Below are positions 29,860 through 38,704 of a stretch of 46,488 nt of DNA, one piece after another. The stretch is from Myxococcales bacterium (GTDB taxonomy: Bacteria > Myxococcota_A > Polyangia > Haliangiales > Haliangiaceae): assembly GCA_011526095.1 (NCBI GenBank), contig WYBA01000398.1, positions 1 to 46,488 of the forward strand. Direction: 5' to 3'. A program made the translations under genes and the position numbers. Position 1 is the stretch's first letter. Each line of letters begins with the position of its first letter. The notes below the pieces were generated by a model. That model was not told the origin of the DNA. It saw only the letters and a list, made by a program, of their open reading frames with translations, and made no database searches.

Positions 29860-31521
29860 ATGACGAAGCGCAGCTCACGGATGCTCGACGGACCGGATCG
29901 CGCCCCTGCCCGCGCGATGCTCAAGGCGACCGGCCTCACCGACGACGATCTCGTCAAGCCGATCGTCGCGATCGCGAACACGTGGACCGAGGGCGGCCCG
30001 TGCAACCTCCACCTGCGTGACCTCGCCGCCCACGTCAAGGACGGCGTCCGCGCCGCCGGCGGCACGCCGATCGAGTGGAACACGATCGCGGTGTCCGACG
30101 GGATCTCGATGGGCACCGACGGCATGCGCGCCTCGCTGGTGTCGCGCGAGGTGATCGCCGACTCGATCGAGCTCGTCTGCGTCGGCCACTCGGTCGACGC
30201 GCTGGTCGTGCTCGTCGGCTGCGACAAGACGATCCCCGCGGCCGCGATGGCCGCGGCGCGCCTCGACCTGCCGACCGTGATCGTCTACGGCGGGCCGATC
30301 GCACCCGGCCACGCGCTCGGCAAGGACCTCACGATCCAGAGCGTGTTCGAGGCCGTCGGCAGCCACGCCGCCGGCAAGATCACCGCCAAGGAGCTGCGCG
30401 TCGTCGAGGACGCGGCGTGCCCCGGCGCCGGCGCGTGCGGCGGCCAGTTCACCGCCAACACGATGGCCCTGGCGATGGCCGCGCTCGGGCTCGGCCCGAT
30501 CTCCGTCGGCGACGTCCCGGCGACCGCGCCGGAGAAGGCCGCCGCCGCGCGCGCCGCCGGCGAGATGGTCATGCAGCAGCTGCGCGCCGGGCACACCGCG
30601 CGCCGCTACCTGACGCGCGCCGCGATCGACAACGCGGCCGCCGCGGTCGCCGGCACCGCCGGCTCGACCAACGGCGTGCTCCACCTGCTGGCGATCGCGC
30701 GCGAGGCCGGCGTGCCGTACACGCTCGAGGACATCGACGCGGTGTCGGCGCGCACGCCGGTCGTCGCGGACCTGCTGCCCGGCGGCCGGTTCGCCGCGCT
30801 CGACATGTACCGGGCGGGCGGCGTCGCGCTGGTGATCCGCGAGCTGCTCGCGGCGGGCCTGATGCAGGACGCGCCGACGGTGTCGGGCAAGTCGCTGGCC
30901 GAGGAGGCCGCGCGCGCCGCCGAGGCGCCGGGCCAGCAGGTCGTCGTGCCGGTGGCCCGCGCGGTCAAGCCGCGCGGCGGGTTCGCGATCCTGCGCGGCT
31001 CGCTCGCGCCGGGCGGCTGCGTCGTCAAGCTCGCGGGCCACGGCAAGCTGCGCCACCAGGGGCCCGCGCGCGTGTTCGACGGCGAGGAGGCCGCGTTCGC
31101 CGCGGTCCAGGCCGGCGCGATCCAGCCCGGCGACGTCGTCGTGATCCGCGGCGAGGGGCCGCGCGGCGGCCCCGGGATGCGCGAGATGCTCGGCGTCACC
31201 GCGGCGCTCGTCGGCCGCGGCCTCGGCGACGACGTCGCGCTCGTCACCGACGGGCGGTTCAGCGGCGCGACCCACGGCTTCATGGTCGGCCACGTCGTGC
31301 CGGAGGCGGTCGACGGCGGCCCGATCGCGGCGCTCGCCGACGGCGATCTCGTCACGATCGACGTCGAGACCCGATCGATCGACGTCACCCCGTCGGGCCA
31401 GCCGTCGACGTTCCGGCCGGTCGTCCGCCCCGTCGTGCGCGTGCTCGAGCGCTACGCCCGCACCGTCGCCAGCGCCTCCGAGGGCGCCGTCACCATCCCG
31501 CTGGAGCCGAAATCGAAATGA
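29860..31521 (+). CDS. ilvD: Dihydroxy-acid dehydratase
   Basis: 553 residues, normal for IlvD. It dehydrates 2,3-dihydroxy-isovalerate and 2,3-dihydroxy-3-methylvalerate to the keto acids of valine and isoleucine, in the cytoplasm. The iron-sulfur cysteines are Cys48 ('GGPCNLH'), Cys121 ('VGCDKTIPAAAMA') and Cys193 ('PGAGACGGQFTANTMA'), and the Ser-bearing C-terminal block is 'LVTDGRFSGATHGFMVGHV'. The three-cysteine pattern fits the [2Fe-2S] type. The ATG at 29860 has GAGGA (29850-29854) and follows the attenuator terminator by 36 bases. Its stop overlaps the ilvB start (ATGA). It is the first structural gene of the operon. Confidence 0.96.
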   Translation: MTKRSSRMLDGPDRAPARAMLKATGLTDDDLVKPIVAIANTWTEGGPCNLHLRDLAAHVKDGVRAAGGTPIEWNTIAVSDGISMGTDGMRASLVSREVIADSIELVCVGHSVDALVVLVGCDKTIPAAAMAAARLDLPTVIVYGGPIAPGHALGKDLTIQSVFEAVGSHAAGKITAKELRVVEDAACPGAGACGGQFTANTMALAMAALGLGPISVGDVPATAPEKAAAARAAGEMVMQQLRAGHTARRYLTRAAIDNAAAAVAGTAGSTNGVLHLLAIAREAGVPYTLEDIDAVSARTPVVADLLPGGRFAALDMYRAGGVALVIRELLAAGLMQDAPTVSGKSLAEEAARAAEAPGQQVVVPVARAVKPRGGFAILRGSLAPGGCVVKLAGHGKLRHQGPARVFDGEEAAFAAVQAGAIQPGDVVVIRGEGPRGGPGMREMLGVTAALVGRGLGDDVALVTDGRFSGATHGFMVGHVVPEAVDGGPIAALADGDLVTIDVETRSIDVTPSGQPSTFRPVVRPVVRVLERYARTVASASEGAVTIPLEPKSK

Positions 31522-33329
31522 CCGCGATGCCGATCGCCCCCCCTGCCCCGGCCGCGGCCGGCGCGTCGCCGGCGAACACCCCGGCCCCGTTCACCCCGGC
31601 GCCCGACGGCGCCGAGCTCACCGGCTCCCAGATCATGTGGGAGGCGCTCGTCGCCGCCGGCGTCGACTGCGTCTTCGGCTACCCCGGCGGCGCGATCATG
31701 CCGGCGTACGACGCGATGCCGGCGTACCCGATCCGCCACGTGCTCGTCCGCCACGAGCAGGGCGCGGCGCACATGGCCGAGGGCTACGCCCGCGCCTCGG
31801 GCAAGGTCGGCGTCGCGATCGCGACGTCGGGCCCGGGCGCGACCAACCTCGTCACCGGGATCGCCAACGCCCAGCTCGACTCGGTCCCGACGGTGTTCAT
31901 CACCGGCCAGGTGTCGTCGGCGCTGCTCGGCACCGACGCGTTCCAGGAGACCGACGTCACCGGCATCACGCTGCCGATCACCAAGCACAACTACCTGGTG
32001 ACGCGCGCCGAGGACATCGGCCCGACCGTGCACGAGGCGTTCTTCGTCGCGCGCACCGGCCGGCCCGGCCCGGTGCTGGTCGACATCACCAAGGACGCGC
32101 TCCAGCAGAAGGCGATCTGGCACCCGCCCAAGGGCGAGCCGCGGCGCCGCGGCTACCGTCCGGACCTGCGCGCGCGCGAGGCCGATCTCGAGCGCGCCGC
32201 GGCGATGATCGACGCCGCGGACCGCCCGGTGATCTTCTGCGGCCACGGCGTCGTCCGCGCCGGGGCGTCGCGGCTGCTCCAGGACTTCGTCGCGAGGACC
32301 GGGATCCCGGTGGCGTCGACGCTGCTCGGGCTCGGCGGGTTCCCGGCGACGCACCCGTTGTCCCTGGGGATGATGGGGATGCACGGCGAGGCCTGGGTCA
32401 ACACGTCGATCCAGGAGGCCGACCTGCTGATCGCGCTCGGCATGCGGTTCGACGACCGCGTCACCGGCCGCCTCGCGACCTACGCGCCGCACGCGCGCAA
32501 GATCCACGTCGACATCGACCCGTCGGAGATCCACAAGAACGTCCGCGTCGACCTGCCGATCCTCGACGACGTCGCGCGCGTGCTGACCGCGCTCGAGCCG
32601 CGGGTCAAGCGCCGCGATCGCAAGGCGTGGATGCAGCGGATCGACGCGCTGCGCGGCGACAGCGCGGTGCGCGACATCCGCAACCTGCCCGACGACGGCC
32701 ACCTCTACGCCGCCCACGTGATCCTCGATCTGTGGCGGCTCACCGAGGGCAAGGCGATCGTCGTCACCGACGTCGGCCAGCACCAGATGTGGGAGGCGCA
32801 GTACTACAAGCACGACCACCCGCGGAAGCTGATCACCTCCGGCGGGCTCGGCACGATGGGCTTCGCCCTGCCCGCGGCGATCGGCGCGCGGATGGCGTGT
32901 CCCGACGACGAGGTCTGGGTCGTCGCCGGCGACGGCGGGTTCCAGATGACCGCGTGCGAGCTGTCGACGCTGGCGCAGGAGGACGCGAAGGTCAACGTCG
33001 CGATCATCAACAACGGCTTCCTCGGCATGGTCCGCCAGTGGCAGCAGTTCTTCTACCAGGGCCGCTACGTCGCGACGCCGATGCGCAGCCCCGACTTCGT
33101 CAAGCTCGCCGAGGCGCACGGGCTCACCGGCCTGCGCGTGACCAAGCGCAGCGAGATCGAGGCCGCCTACGCCACCGCCAAGGCGACGCCCGGCACGGTC
33201 GTGATCGACTTCCGCGTCGAGCAGGAGGACGCGGTCTACCCGATGGTGCCGTCGGGCGCCGACCTGCACGACATGATCCGCCGCCCCGCCCCGGCGAGCG
33301 CGATCGTCGAGAAGCCGGAGGACTTCTAG
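31518..33329 (+). CDS. ilvB: Acetolactate synthase, large (catalytic) subunit
   Basis: 603 residues. It condenses pyruvate with pyruvate or 2-ketobutyrate, using thiamine diphosphate, Mg2+ and FAD. 'CVFGYPGGAIMPAYD' and the catalytic Glu80 in 'LVRHEQGAAHMAEGYARASG' mark the N-terminal ThDP domain; 'GDGGFQMTACELSTLAQ...NVAIINN' is the C-terminal ThDP/Mg motif; the FAD region includes 'LGMRFDDRVTGRL'. An unusual Pro/Ala-rich extension of ~33 residues precedes the conserved 'ELTGSQIMWEALVAAG'. The ATG overlaps the ilvD stop and the small subunit gene begins at the last base of the stop codon. Confidence 0.96.
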   Translation: MTAMPIAPPAPAAAGASPANTPAPFTPAPDGAELTGSQIMWEALVAAGVDCVFGYPGGAIMPAYDAMPAYPIRHVLVRHEQGAAHMAEGYARASGKVGVAIATSGPGATNLVTGIANAQLDSVPTVFITGQVSSALLGTDAFQETDVTGITLPITKHNYLVTRAEDIGPTVHEAFFVARTGRPGPVLVDITKDALQQKAIWHPPKGEPRRRGYRPDLRAREADLERAAAMIDAADRPVIFCGHGVVRAGASRLLQDFVARTGIPVASTLLGLGGFPATHPLSLGMMGMHGEAWVNTSIQEADLLIALGMRFDDRVTGRLATYAPHARKIHVDIDPSEIHKNVRVDLPILDDVARVLTALEPRVKRRDRKAWMQRIDALRGDSAVRDIRNLPDDGHLYAAHVILDLWRLTEGKAIVVTDVGQHQMWEAQYYKHDHPRKLITSGGLGTMGFALPAAIGARMACPDDEVWVVAGDGGFQMTACELSTLAQEDAKVNVAIINNGFLGMVRQWQQFFYQGRYVATPMRSPDFVKLAEAHGLTGLRVTKRSEIEAAYATAKATPGTVVIDFRVEQEDAVYPMVPSGADLHDMIRRPAPASAIVEKPEDF

Positions 33330-33910
33330 TGTCGCCCCTGCTGAACCTCGCCACCGGCCCGCGCACGCCGCGGACGATCGTCGCCCACGTCGAGGACCGC
33401 CCCGGCGTGCTCGCGCGCGTCGTCACGCTGTTCCGCCGCCGCGGCTACAACATCGTCTCGCTCACCGTCGCGCGCACCCACGAGCCCGGGGTGTCGCGGC
33501 TGACCGCGGTGGTCGACGCCGACGACGACACCGCGCGCCGGCTCGAGGCGAACCTCTACAAGCTGATCGACGTGATCTCGGTCGACGACCTGACCGCCGC
33601 GCCCGCCGTGATCCACGAGCTGGCGATGGTCAAGGTCAACGCCGCGCCGCGCGAGCGCACCGACGTGATCGAGCTCGGCAAGGTGTTCGGCGCCCGCGTC
33701 GTCGACGTCGGCCCGACCACCCTCACCGTCCAGATCACCGCCCCGCGCGACGCCGTCGACCGGCTGATCGCCGCGCTCGGGCCCCACGGCATCGTCGATC
33801 TCGTCCGCACCGGCGCCGTCGCGATGCCGCGCGGCGACGTCGCGCCGGTCCCCAAGGCCGACGCCTACACCCTCGAAGAACCCGACCTCGACCCCGACCT
33901 CGACGACTGA
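33329..33910 (+). CDS. ilvN: Acetolactate synthase, small (regulatory) subunit
   Basis: 193 residues from a GTG that shares the G of the ilvB stop (TAGTG) and is preceded by GGAGG (33316-33320). The N-terminal ACT domain, 'RTIVAHVEDRPGVLARVVTL' and 'RRRGYNIVSLTVARTHEPGV', is the valine-binding regulatory module of IlvH/IlvN; a second ACT-like half follows ('LAMVKVNAAPRERTDVIELG'), so this is the long form. It would bind IlvB and confer feedback inhibition by valine. A Pro/Asp-rich tail ends the protein. ilvC follows after 15 bases. Confidence 0.93.
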   Translation: MSPLLNLATGPRTPRTIVAHVEDRPGVLARVVTLFRRRGYNIVSLTVARTHEPGVSRLTAVVDADDDTARRLEANLYKLIDVISVDDLTAAPAVIHELAMVKVNAAPRERTDVIELGKVFGARVVDVGPTTLTVQITAPRDAVDRLIAALGPHGIVDLVRTGAVAMPRGDVAPVPKADAYTLEEPDLDPDLDD

Positions 33911-33925
33911 AGGAGACGCTCAGAC

Positions 33926-34960
33926 ATGGCCACCATCTATTACGACCGCGACGCCGACCTCTCGCTGATCCGCGCCAAGAAGGTCGGCATCGTCGGCTAT
34001 GGCTCGCAGGGCCACGCCCACGCCCTCAACCTGCGCGACTCCGGCGTCGAGGTCCGCGTCGGCGTGCACCCGGGCTCGCGCCGCGCCGGCGCCGCCCGCG
34101 CCGCCGGGCTCCCCGTCGGCTCCGTCGAGGAGATCGCCGCGTGGTGCGACGTCCTGATGGTCCTCGCGCCCGACACCGCGCAGGCCAAGATCTACCGCGA
34201 CTGGATCGCCCCGCACTTCGAGGGCAAGGCGCCGGGCGCCAAGACCCTGCTGTTCGCGCACGGCTTCAACATCCACTACAAGACGATCGAGCCGCCCGCG
34301 TCGGTCGACGTCGGCCTGATCGCGCCCAAGGCGCCCGGCCACCGCGTCCGCGAGACCTACGCCGAGGGCGGCGGCGTCCCGGGGCTGATCGCCGTGCGCG
34401 AGGGCTCGCGCCCCGAGGTCAAGGCGCTCGTCTTGTCCTACGCCGCGGCGATGGGCAACACCCGCGCCGGCGTGATCGAGACGACGTTCTCCGAGGAGAC
34501 GGAGACCGATCTGTTCGGCGAGCAGGCCGTGCTGTGCGGCGGCGCCTCGGCGCTGATCCAGGCCGGGTTCCAGACGCTCGTCGACGCCGGCTACCAGCCG
34601 GAGGTCGCGTACTTCGAGTGCCTGCACGAGCTCAAGCTGATCGTCGACCTGATGTACCGCGGCGGCCTCAAGTACATGCGGTTCTCGGTCAGCGACACCG
34701 CCGAGTGGGGCGACTACGTCGCCGGCGACAAGGTGATCGGCGCCGAGAGCAAGGCGGCGATGAAGCAGCTGCTCGCCGACATCCAGTCGGGCGCGTTCGC
34801 GCGCGAGTGGATCGCCGAGAACGAGACCGGCCGCGCCAAGTTCCTCGCCGCGCGCCGGGCCGGCGCGAACGCGCCGATCGAGGCGGTCGGCGCCAAGCTC
34901 CGCAAGATGATGCCCTTCCTCGACCCGATCGAGGTCGATCCCGACGGGAGCCAGCCGTGA
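33926..34960 (+). CDS. ilvC: Ketol-acid reductoisomerase (class I, NADPH type)
   Basis: 344 residues, the short class I form. It isomerises and reduces acetolactate to dihydroxy-isovalerate (and the isoleucine equivalent) with NAD(P)H and Mg2+. The dinucleotide loop is 'VGIVGYGSQGHAHALNLRDS', followed by 'VRVGVHPGSRRA', where the Arg/Ser pair suggests NADPH. The knotted C-terminal domain has the metal-ligand blocks 'TDLFGEQAVLCGGASALIQA' and 'VAYFECLHELKLIVDLMYRG'. It has a strong ribosome site, AAGGAGA, 10 bases before the ATG. Its stop overlaps leuA (GTGA). Confidence 0.96.
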   Translation: MATIYYDRDADLSLIRAKKVGIVGYGSQGHAHALNLRDSGVEVRVGVHPGSRRAGAARAAGLPVGSVEEIAAWCDVLMVLAPDTAQAKIYRDWIAPHFEGKAPGAKTLLFAHGFNIHYKTIEPPASVDVGLIAPKAPGHRVRETYAEGGGVPGLIAVREGSRPEVKALVLSYAAAMGNTRAGVIETTFSEETETDLFGEQAVLCGGASALIQAGFQTLVDAGYQPEVAYFECLHELKLIVDLMYRGGLKYMRFSVSDTAEWGDYVAGDKVIGAESKAAMKQLLADIQSGAFAREWIAENETGRAKFLAARRAGANAPIEAVGAKLRKMMPFLDPIEVDPDGSQP

Positions 34961-36702
34961 GCCAGAGCACCCCCGATCCCGACCGCGTCTTCATCCTGGA
35001 CACCACGCTGCGCGACGGCGAGCAGGCGCCGGGCGCGACCCTGACCTCGGAGCAGAAGCTCGAGATCGCGCACGCGCTGGCGCGCCTGGGCGTCGACGGG
35101 ATCGAGGCCGGGTTCCCGATCGCCTCGCCGGACGACCACGAGGCCGTCCGGCGGATCGCGCGGGAGGTCGGGGGTGCGGTGACGCCGGGCCGGCCGCAGG
35201 CCGAGCCGCCGGCGATCGTCGGCCTCGCCCGCGCGGCGAAGCCCGACATCGACGCCGCGTGGAGCGCGGTGCGCGAGGCGCAGCGCCCGCGCATCCACGT
35301 GTTCCTCGCCACCAGCGACCTCCACATGCGTCACAAGCTCAAGATGACGCGCGACGAGGTGCTGGCCCGCGCCGAGGAGATGGTCGCGTACGCGCGCGGC
35401 CTGGGCGCCGAGGTCCAGTTCTCGCCCGAGGACGGCTCGCGCTCGGATCCGACGTTCCTCCATCAGGTGCTGCGCGCGGTCGTGCGCGCCGGCGCCTCGA
35501 TCCTCAACATCCCCGACACCGTCGGCTACGCCGTGCCGCACGAGTACGCGCAGCTGATCGCGTCGATCCGCGCCGCGGTGACGGGGCCGGTGATCATCAG
35601 CGTCCACTGTCACGACGACCTCGGCCTGGCGTGCGCCAACAGCCTCGCCGGGATCGCCGCCGGGGCGCGCCAGGCGGAGGTGACGATCAACGGCCTCGGC
35701 GAGCGCGCCGGCAACTGCTCGCTCGAGGAGCTGGTGATGGCGCTGCGAACGCGCCGCGACGCGTTCCGCTGCGCGTCGAAGATCGACACGACCCAGCTGT
35801 GCCGGCTGTCGCGCGTGGTGTCGCGCGCCACCGGGTTCCCGGTGCCGCCCAACAAGGCGGTCGTCGGCGAGAACGCGTTCGCCCACGAGTCGGGGATCCA
35901 CCAGCACGGCGTCCTCGCCCACCGCGAGACCTACGAGATCATGCGGCCCGAGGATGTCGGCGCGCGCGCCAGCCAGCTCGTGCTCGGCAAGCACTCGGGC
36001 CGGCACGCGTTCGCCGCGCGGCTGGCCGAGCTCGGCACGCCGCTCGACGGCGAGGCGCTCGATCGCGCGTTCGGCCGGTTCAAGACGCTGGCCGAGCGCA
36101 AGAAGGAGATCCGCGATCCGGATCTGGTCGCGCTCGCCGCCGACGAGGTCGCGCGCGCGCCGTCGCTGTGGGAGCTGGTCGCGCTCCAGGTCGGCTGCGG
36201 CACGGTCGGGATGCCGACCGCGACGGTCAAGCTGCAGGGCCCCGACGGCGCGATCGCGGTGCGCGCCGCGATCGGCGCCGGGCCGATCGACGCGGCGTTC
36301 AAGGCGGTCGACGAGCTGGTCGGCGCGGACGTGTTCCTCGAGGAGCTGCTGGTGTCGGCGGTGACCGAGGGCACCGACGCGCTCGGCGAGGTCGGCGTGC
36401 GCGTGCGGTGGGCGAGCGAGCCCGCGGCCGGCGCGGCCGACGCGCTGCCCGGGACCGAGGCGCCGGACCCGGCGTACGACCCGCACGATCCGCACGGCGG
36501 CGGCCGCGCCCGGGTGTTCCACGGCCACGCCGCCGACGGCGACATCGTCGTCGCCGCGGTCAAGGCCTACCTCGAGGCGCTCAACCGCGCGCTCTCGACG
36601 CGCGCCGCGACGACGACGGCGACGACGGCGGCGACCGCGCCGGCGGTGACGCCGCCGGTCGCGGTGACAGCGCCCGCGCCCGGCGTCGGGGCGGTGTCAT
36701 GA
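34957..36702 (+). CDS. leuA: 2-isopropylmalate synthase
   Basis: 581 residues from a GTG overlapping the ilvC stop. It condenses 2-ketoisovalerate with acetyl-CoA in the first committed step of leucine synthesis. Key motifs are 'ILDTTLRDGEQAPGATLT' (metal Asp15), 'SVHCHDDLGLACANSLAG' (metal His pair), 'INGLGERAGNCSLEELVMAL' and 'NAFAHESGIHQHGVLAHRET'. A C-terminal LeuA dimer/regulatory domain is present ('VALQVGCGTVGMPTATVKLQ'), so leucine feedback is expected. There is an Ala/Asp/His-rich insertion before the last helix ('PDPAYDPHDPHGGGRARVFH') and a Thr/Ala/Pro tail of ~30 residues, both unusual. It overlaps leuC by four bases. Confidence 0.95.
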   Translation: MSQSTPDPDRVFILDTTLRDGEQAPGATLTSEQKLEIAHALARLGVDGIEAGFPIASPDDHEAVRRIAREVGGAVTPGRPQAEPPAIVGLARAAKPDIDAAWSAVREAQRPRIHVFLATSDLHMRHKLKMTRDEVLARAEEMVAYARGLGAEVQFSPEDGSRSDPTFLHQVLRAVVRAGASILNIPDTVGYAVPHEYAQLIASIRAAVTGPVIISVHCHDDLGLACANSLAGIAAGARQAEVTINGLGERAGNCSLEELVMALRTRRDAFRCASKIDTTQLCRLSRVVSRATGFPVPPNKAVVGENAFAHESGIHQHGVLAHRETYEIMRPEDVGARASQLVLGKHSGRHAFAARLAELGTPLDGEALDRAFGRFKTLAERKKEIRDPDLVALAADEVARAPSLWELVALQVGCGTVGMPTATVKLQGPDGAIAVRAAIGAGPIDAAFKAVDELVGADVFLEELLVSAVTEGTDALGEVGVRVRWASEPAAGAADALPGTEAPDPAYDPHDPHGGGRARVFHGHAADGDIVVAAVKAYLEALNRALSTRAATTTATTAATAPAVTPPVAVTAPAPGVGAVS

Positions 36703-38111
36703 CCGCGCGGACGCTGTTCGGCAAGGTCTGGGACGCGCACGTCGTCGCCCAGGAGCCGGCCGGCCCGGCGGTGCTCTACGTCGATCTCCACCTCGTCCAC
36801 GAGGTGACCTCGCCGCAGGCGTTCGCCGAGCTGCGCGCGCGCGGGCTGCGCGTCCGGCGGCCGGACCGCACGTTCGCGACGATGGATCACTCGATCCCGA
36901 CGGTGAAGAACCCGCTCGCGGTCGCCGACGCCTCCGCCGCGGCGCAGCTCCGCCAGCTCGTCGTCAACTGCGAGGAGTTCGGCGTGCCGCTGTGGGGCGC
37001 CGGGGATCCGCGCCAGGGCATCGTCCACGTCGTCGGGCCCGAGCAGGGGCTCACCCACCCGGGCATGACGATCGTGTGCGGCGACTCGCACACCAGCACC
37101 CACGGCGCGTTCGGCGCCCTCGCCTTCGGGATCGGCACCAGCCAGGTCGGCCACGTGCTCGCGACCCAGTGCCTGGTGGCGCGCCGGCCGCGGACGCTCG
37201 CGGTCGAGGTCGACGGCGCGCTCGGCCCGGGCGTGACCGCCAAGGACCTGATCCTGGCGATCATCGCCGCGCTTGGCGCCGGCGGCGGCACCGGCTACGT
37301 GCTCGAGTACCGCGGCGCCGCGATCCGCGCGCTCGGCATGGAGGCGCGGATGACCCTGTGCAACATGTCGATCGAGGCGGGGGCGCGCGCCGGGCTGATC
37401 GCGCCCGACGACGTCACCTTCGGCTACCTCGCCGGCAAGCCGCACGCGCCCGCCGGCGCCGCGTGGGACGCCGCGGTCGACCGCTGGCGCGGCCTGGCGA
37501 CCGACGACGGCGCGCGGTTCGAGCATGCGGTGCGGATCGACGCCTCGGCGCTCGCGCCGATGGTCACGTGGGGCACGACGCCGGCCCAGGCGTGCGCGGT
37601 CGACGGCCCGGTGCCCGATCCCGCGACCGCCGGCGGCGCCGACGAGCGCGCCGCCGCGACGCGCGCGCTCGACTACATGAAGGTCGAGGCGGGCAAGCCG
37701 CTCGCCGGCAAGCCGGTCGACGTCGTGTTCATCGGCTCGTGCACCAACTCGCGGCTGTCCGACCTCGAGGCCGCGGCGAAGATCTTCGCCGGGCGCAAGG
37801 TCGCCGCGGGCGTCCGCGCGCTGGTCGTGCCGGGCTCGCAGGAGATCAAGCGCGCCGCCGAGGCCGCCGGCCTCGACCGCGTGTTCACCGCGGCCGGCGC
37901 GGAGTGGCGCGAGCCAGGCTGCTCGATGTGCATCGCGATGAACGGCGACGCGCTGACGCCGGGCCAGCTCGCGGTCTCGACGTCGAACCGCAACTTCGAG
38001 GGCCGGCAGGGCCAGGGCGGCCGCACCGTGCTGGCCAGCCCGCTGACCGCCGCCGCCTCGGCGATCGCCGGCGCGATCGCCGACCCCCGCCCCTACCTGG
38101 AGGCCCGCTGA
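36699..38111 (+). CDS. leuC: 3-isopropylmalate dehydratase, large subunit
   Basis: 470 residues, the standard bacterial LeuC length. With LeuD it isomerises 2- to 3-isopropylmalate. 'MTIVCGDSHTSTHGAFGALA' is the aconitase-family signature; the [4Fe-4S] cysteines are in 'VFIGSCTNSRLSDLEAAAKI' and 'EPGCSMCIAMNGDALTPGQ' (CxxC). The ATG overlaps the leuA stop, and leuD starts on the last base of this stop codon, so the two subunits are translated in stoichiometric coupling. Confidence 0.96.
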   Translation: MTARTLFGKVWDAHVVAQEPAGPAVLYVDLHLVHEVTSPQAFAELRARGLRVRRPDRTFATMDHSIPTVKNPLAVADASAAAQLRQLVVNCEEFGVPLWGAGDPRQGIVHVVGPEQGLTHPGMTIVCGDSHTSTHGAFGALAFGIGTSQVGHVLATQCLVARRPRTLAVEVDGALGPGVTAKDLILAIIAALGAGGGTGYVLEYRGAAIRALGMEARMTLCNMSIEAGARAGLIAPDDVTFGYLAGKPHAPAGAAWDAAVDRWRGLATDDGARFEHAVRIDASALAPMVTWGTTPAQACAVDGPVPDPATAGGADERAAATRALDYMKVEAGKPLAGKPVDVVFIGSCTNSRLSDLEAAAKIFAGRKVAAGVRALVVPGSQEIKRAAEAAGLDRVFTAAGAEWREPGCSMCIAMNGDALTPGQLAVSTSNRNFEGRQGQGGRTVLASPLTAAASAIAGAIADPRPYLEAR

Positions 38112-38704
38112 TGCCCGCACCGCAGTTCACGTCCGTGACCGCGCGCGCCGTCGTCCTCGACGCCGCCGACGTCGACACCGACCAGATCATCCCCGCGCGG
38201 TTCCTCAAGACCACGACCAAGGACGGCCTCGCCGCCGGGCTGTTCGCCGACTGGCGCGGCCGCCCCGGCTTCCCGCTCGACGAGCCATCGGCGGCGGGCG
38301 CCCAGATCCTGATCGCCGGCGTCAACTTCGGCTGCGGCAGCTCGCGCGAGCACGCGGCGTGGGCGCTGGCCGCGTGGGGGTTCCGCGCGGTGATCGCGCC
38401 GAGCTTCGCCGACATCTTCCGCGGCAACGCGCTCGGCCAGGGGCTCGTGCCCGCGGCGATCGAGCCGGCCGCGCACGCCAAGCTGATGACGGTCGTGCGG
38501 GACGCGCCCGACACCCGCGTCACCGTCGACCTCGAGCGCCTCGAGGTGCGCTGGATGTGCGGCCCCGAGGCCGACGCGGTGTGCCGCGCGGCGTTCGCGG
38601 TCGACCCGTTCGCGCGGCGCCAGCTGCTCGAGGGCGTCGACGAGCTCGGCTACCTGCTCAAGCTCGACGACCGGATCACCGCGTACGAAGGAGTCTCCCG
38701 ATGA
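38111..38704 (+). CDS. leuD: 3-isopropylmalate dehydratase, small subunit
   Basis: 197 residues. The swivel-domain motifs are 'DVDTDQIIPARFLKTTTKDG' and 'FGCGSSREHAAWALAAWGFR', then 'SFADIFRGNALGQGLVP', as in LeuD. The start codon shares the A of the leuC TGA, and GGAGG (38099-38103) is the ribosome site. It completes the active site of LeuC. Its end overlaps the leuB start. Confidence 0.96.
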   Translation: MPAPQFTSVTARAVVLDAADVDTDQIIPARFLKTTTKDGLAAGLFADWRGRPGFPLDEPSAAGAQILIAGVNFGCGSSREHAAWALAAWGFRAVIAPSFADIFRGNALGQGLVPAAIEPAAHAKLMTVVRDAPDTRVTVDLERLEVRWMCGPEADAVCRAAFAVDPFARRQLLEGVDELGYLLKLDDRITAYEGVSR

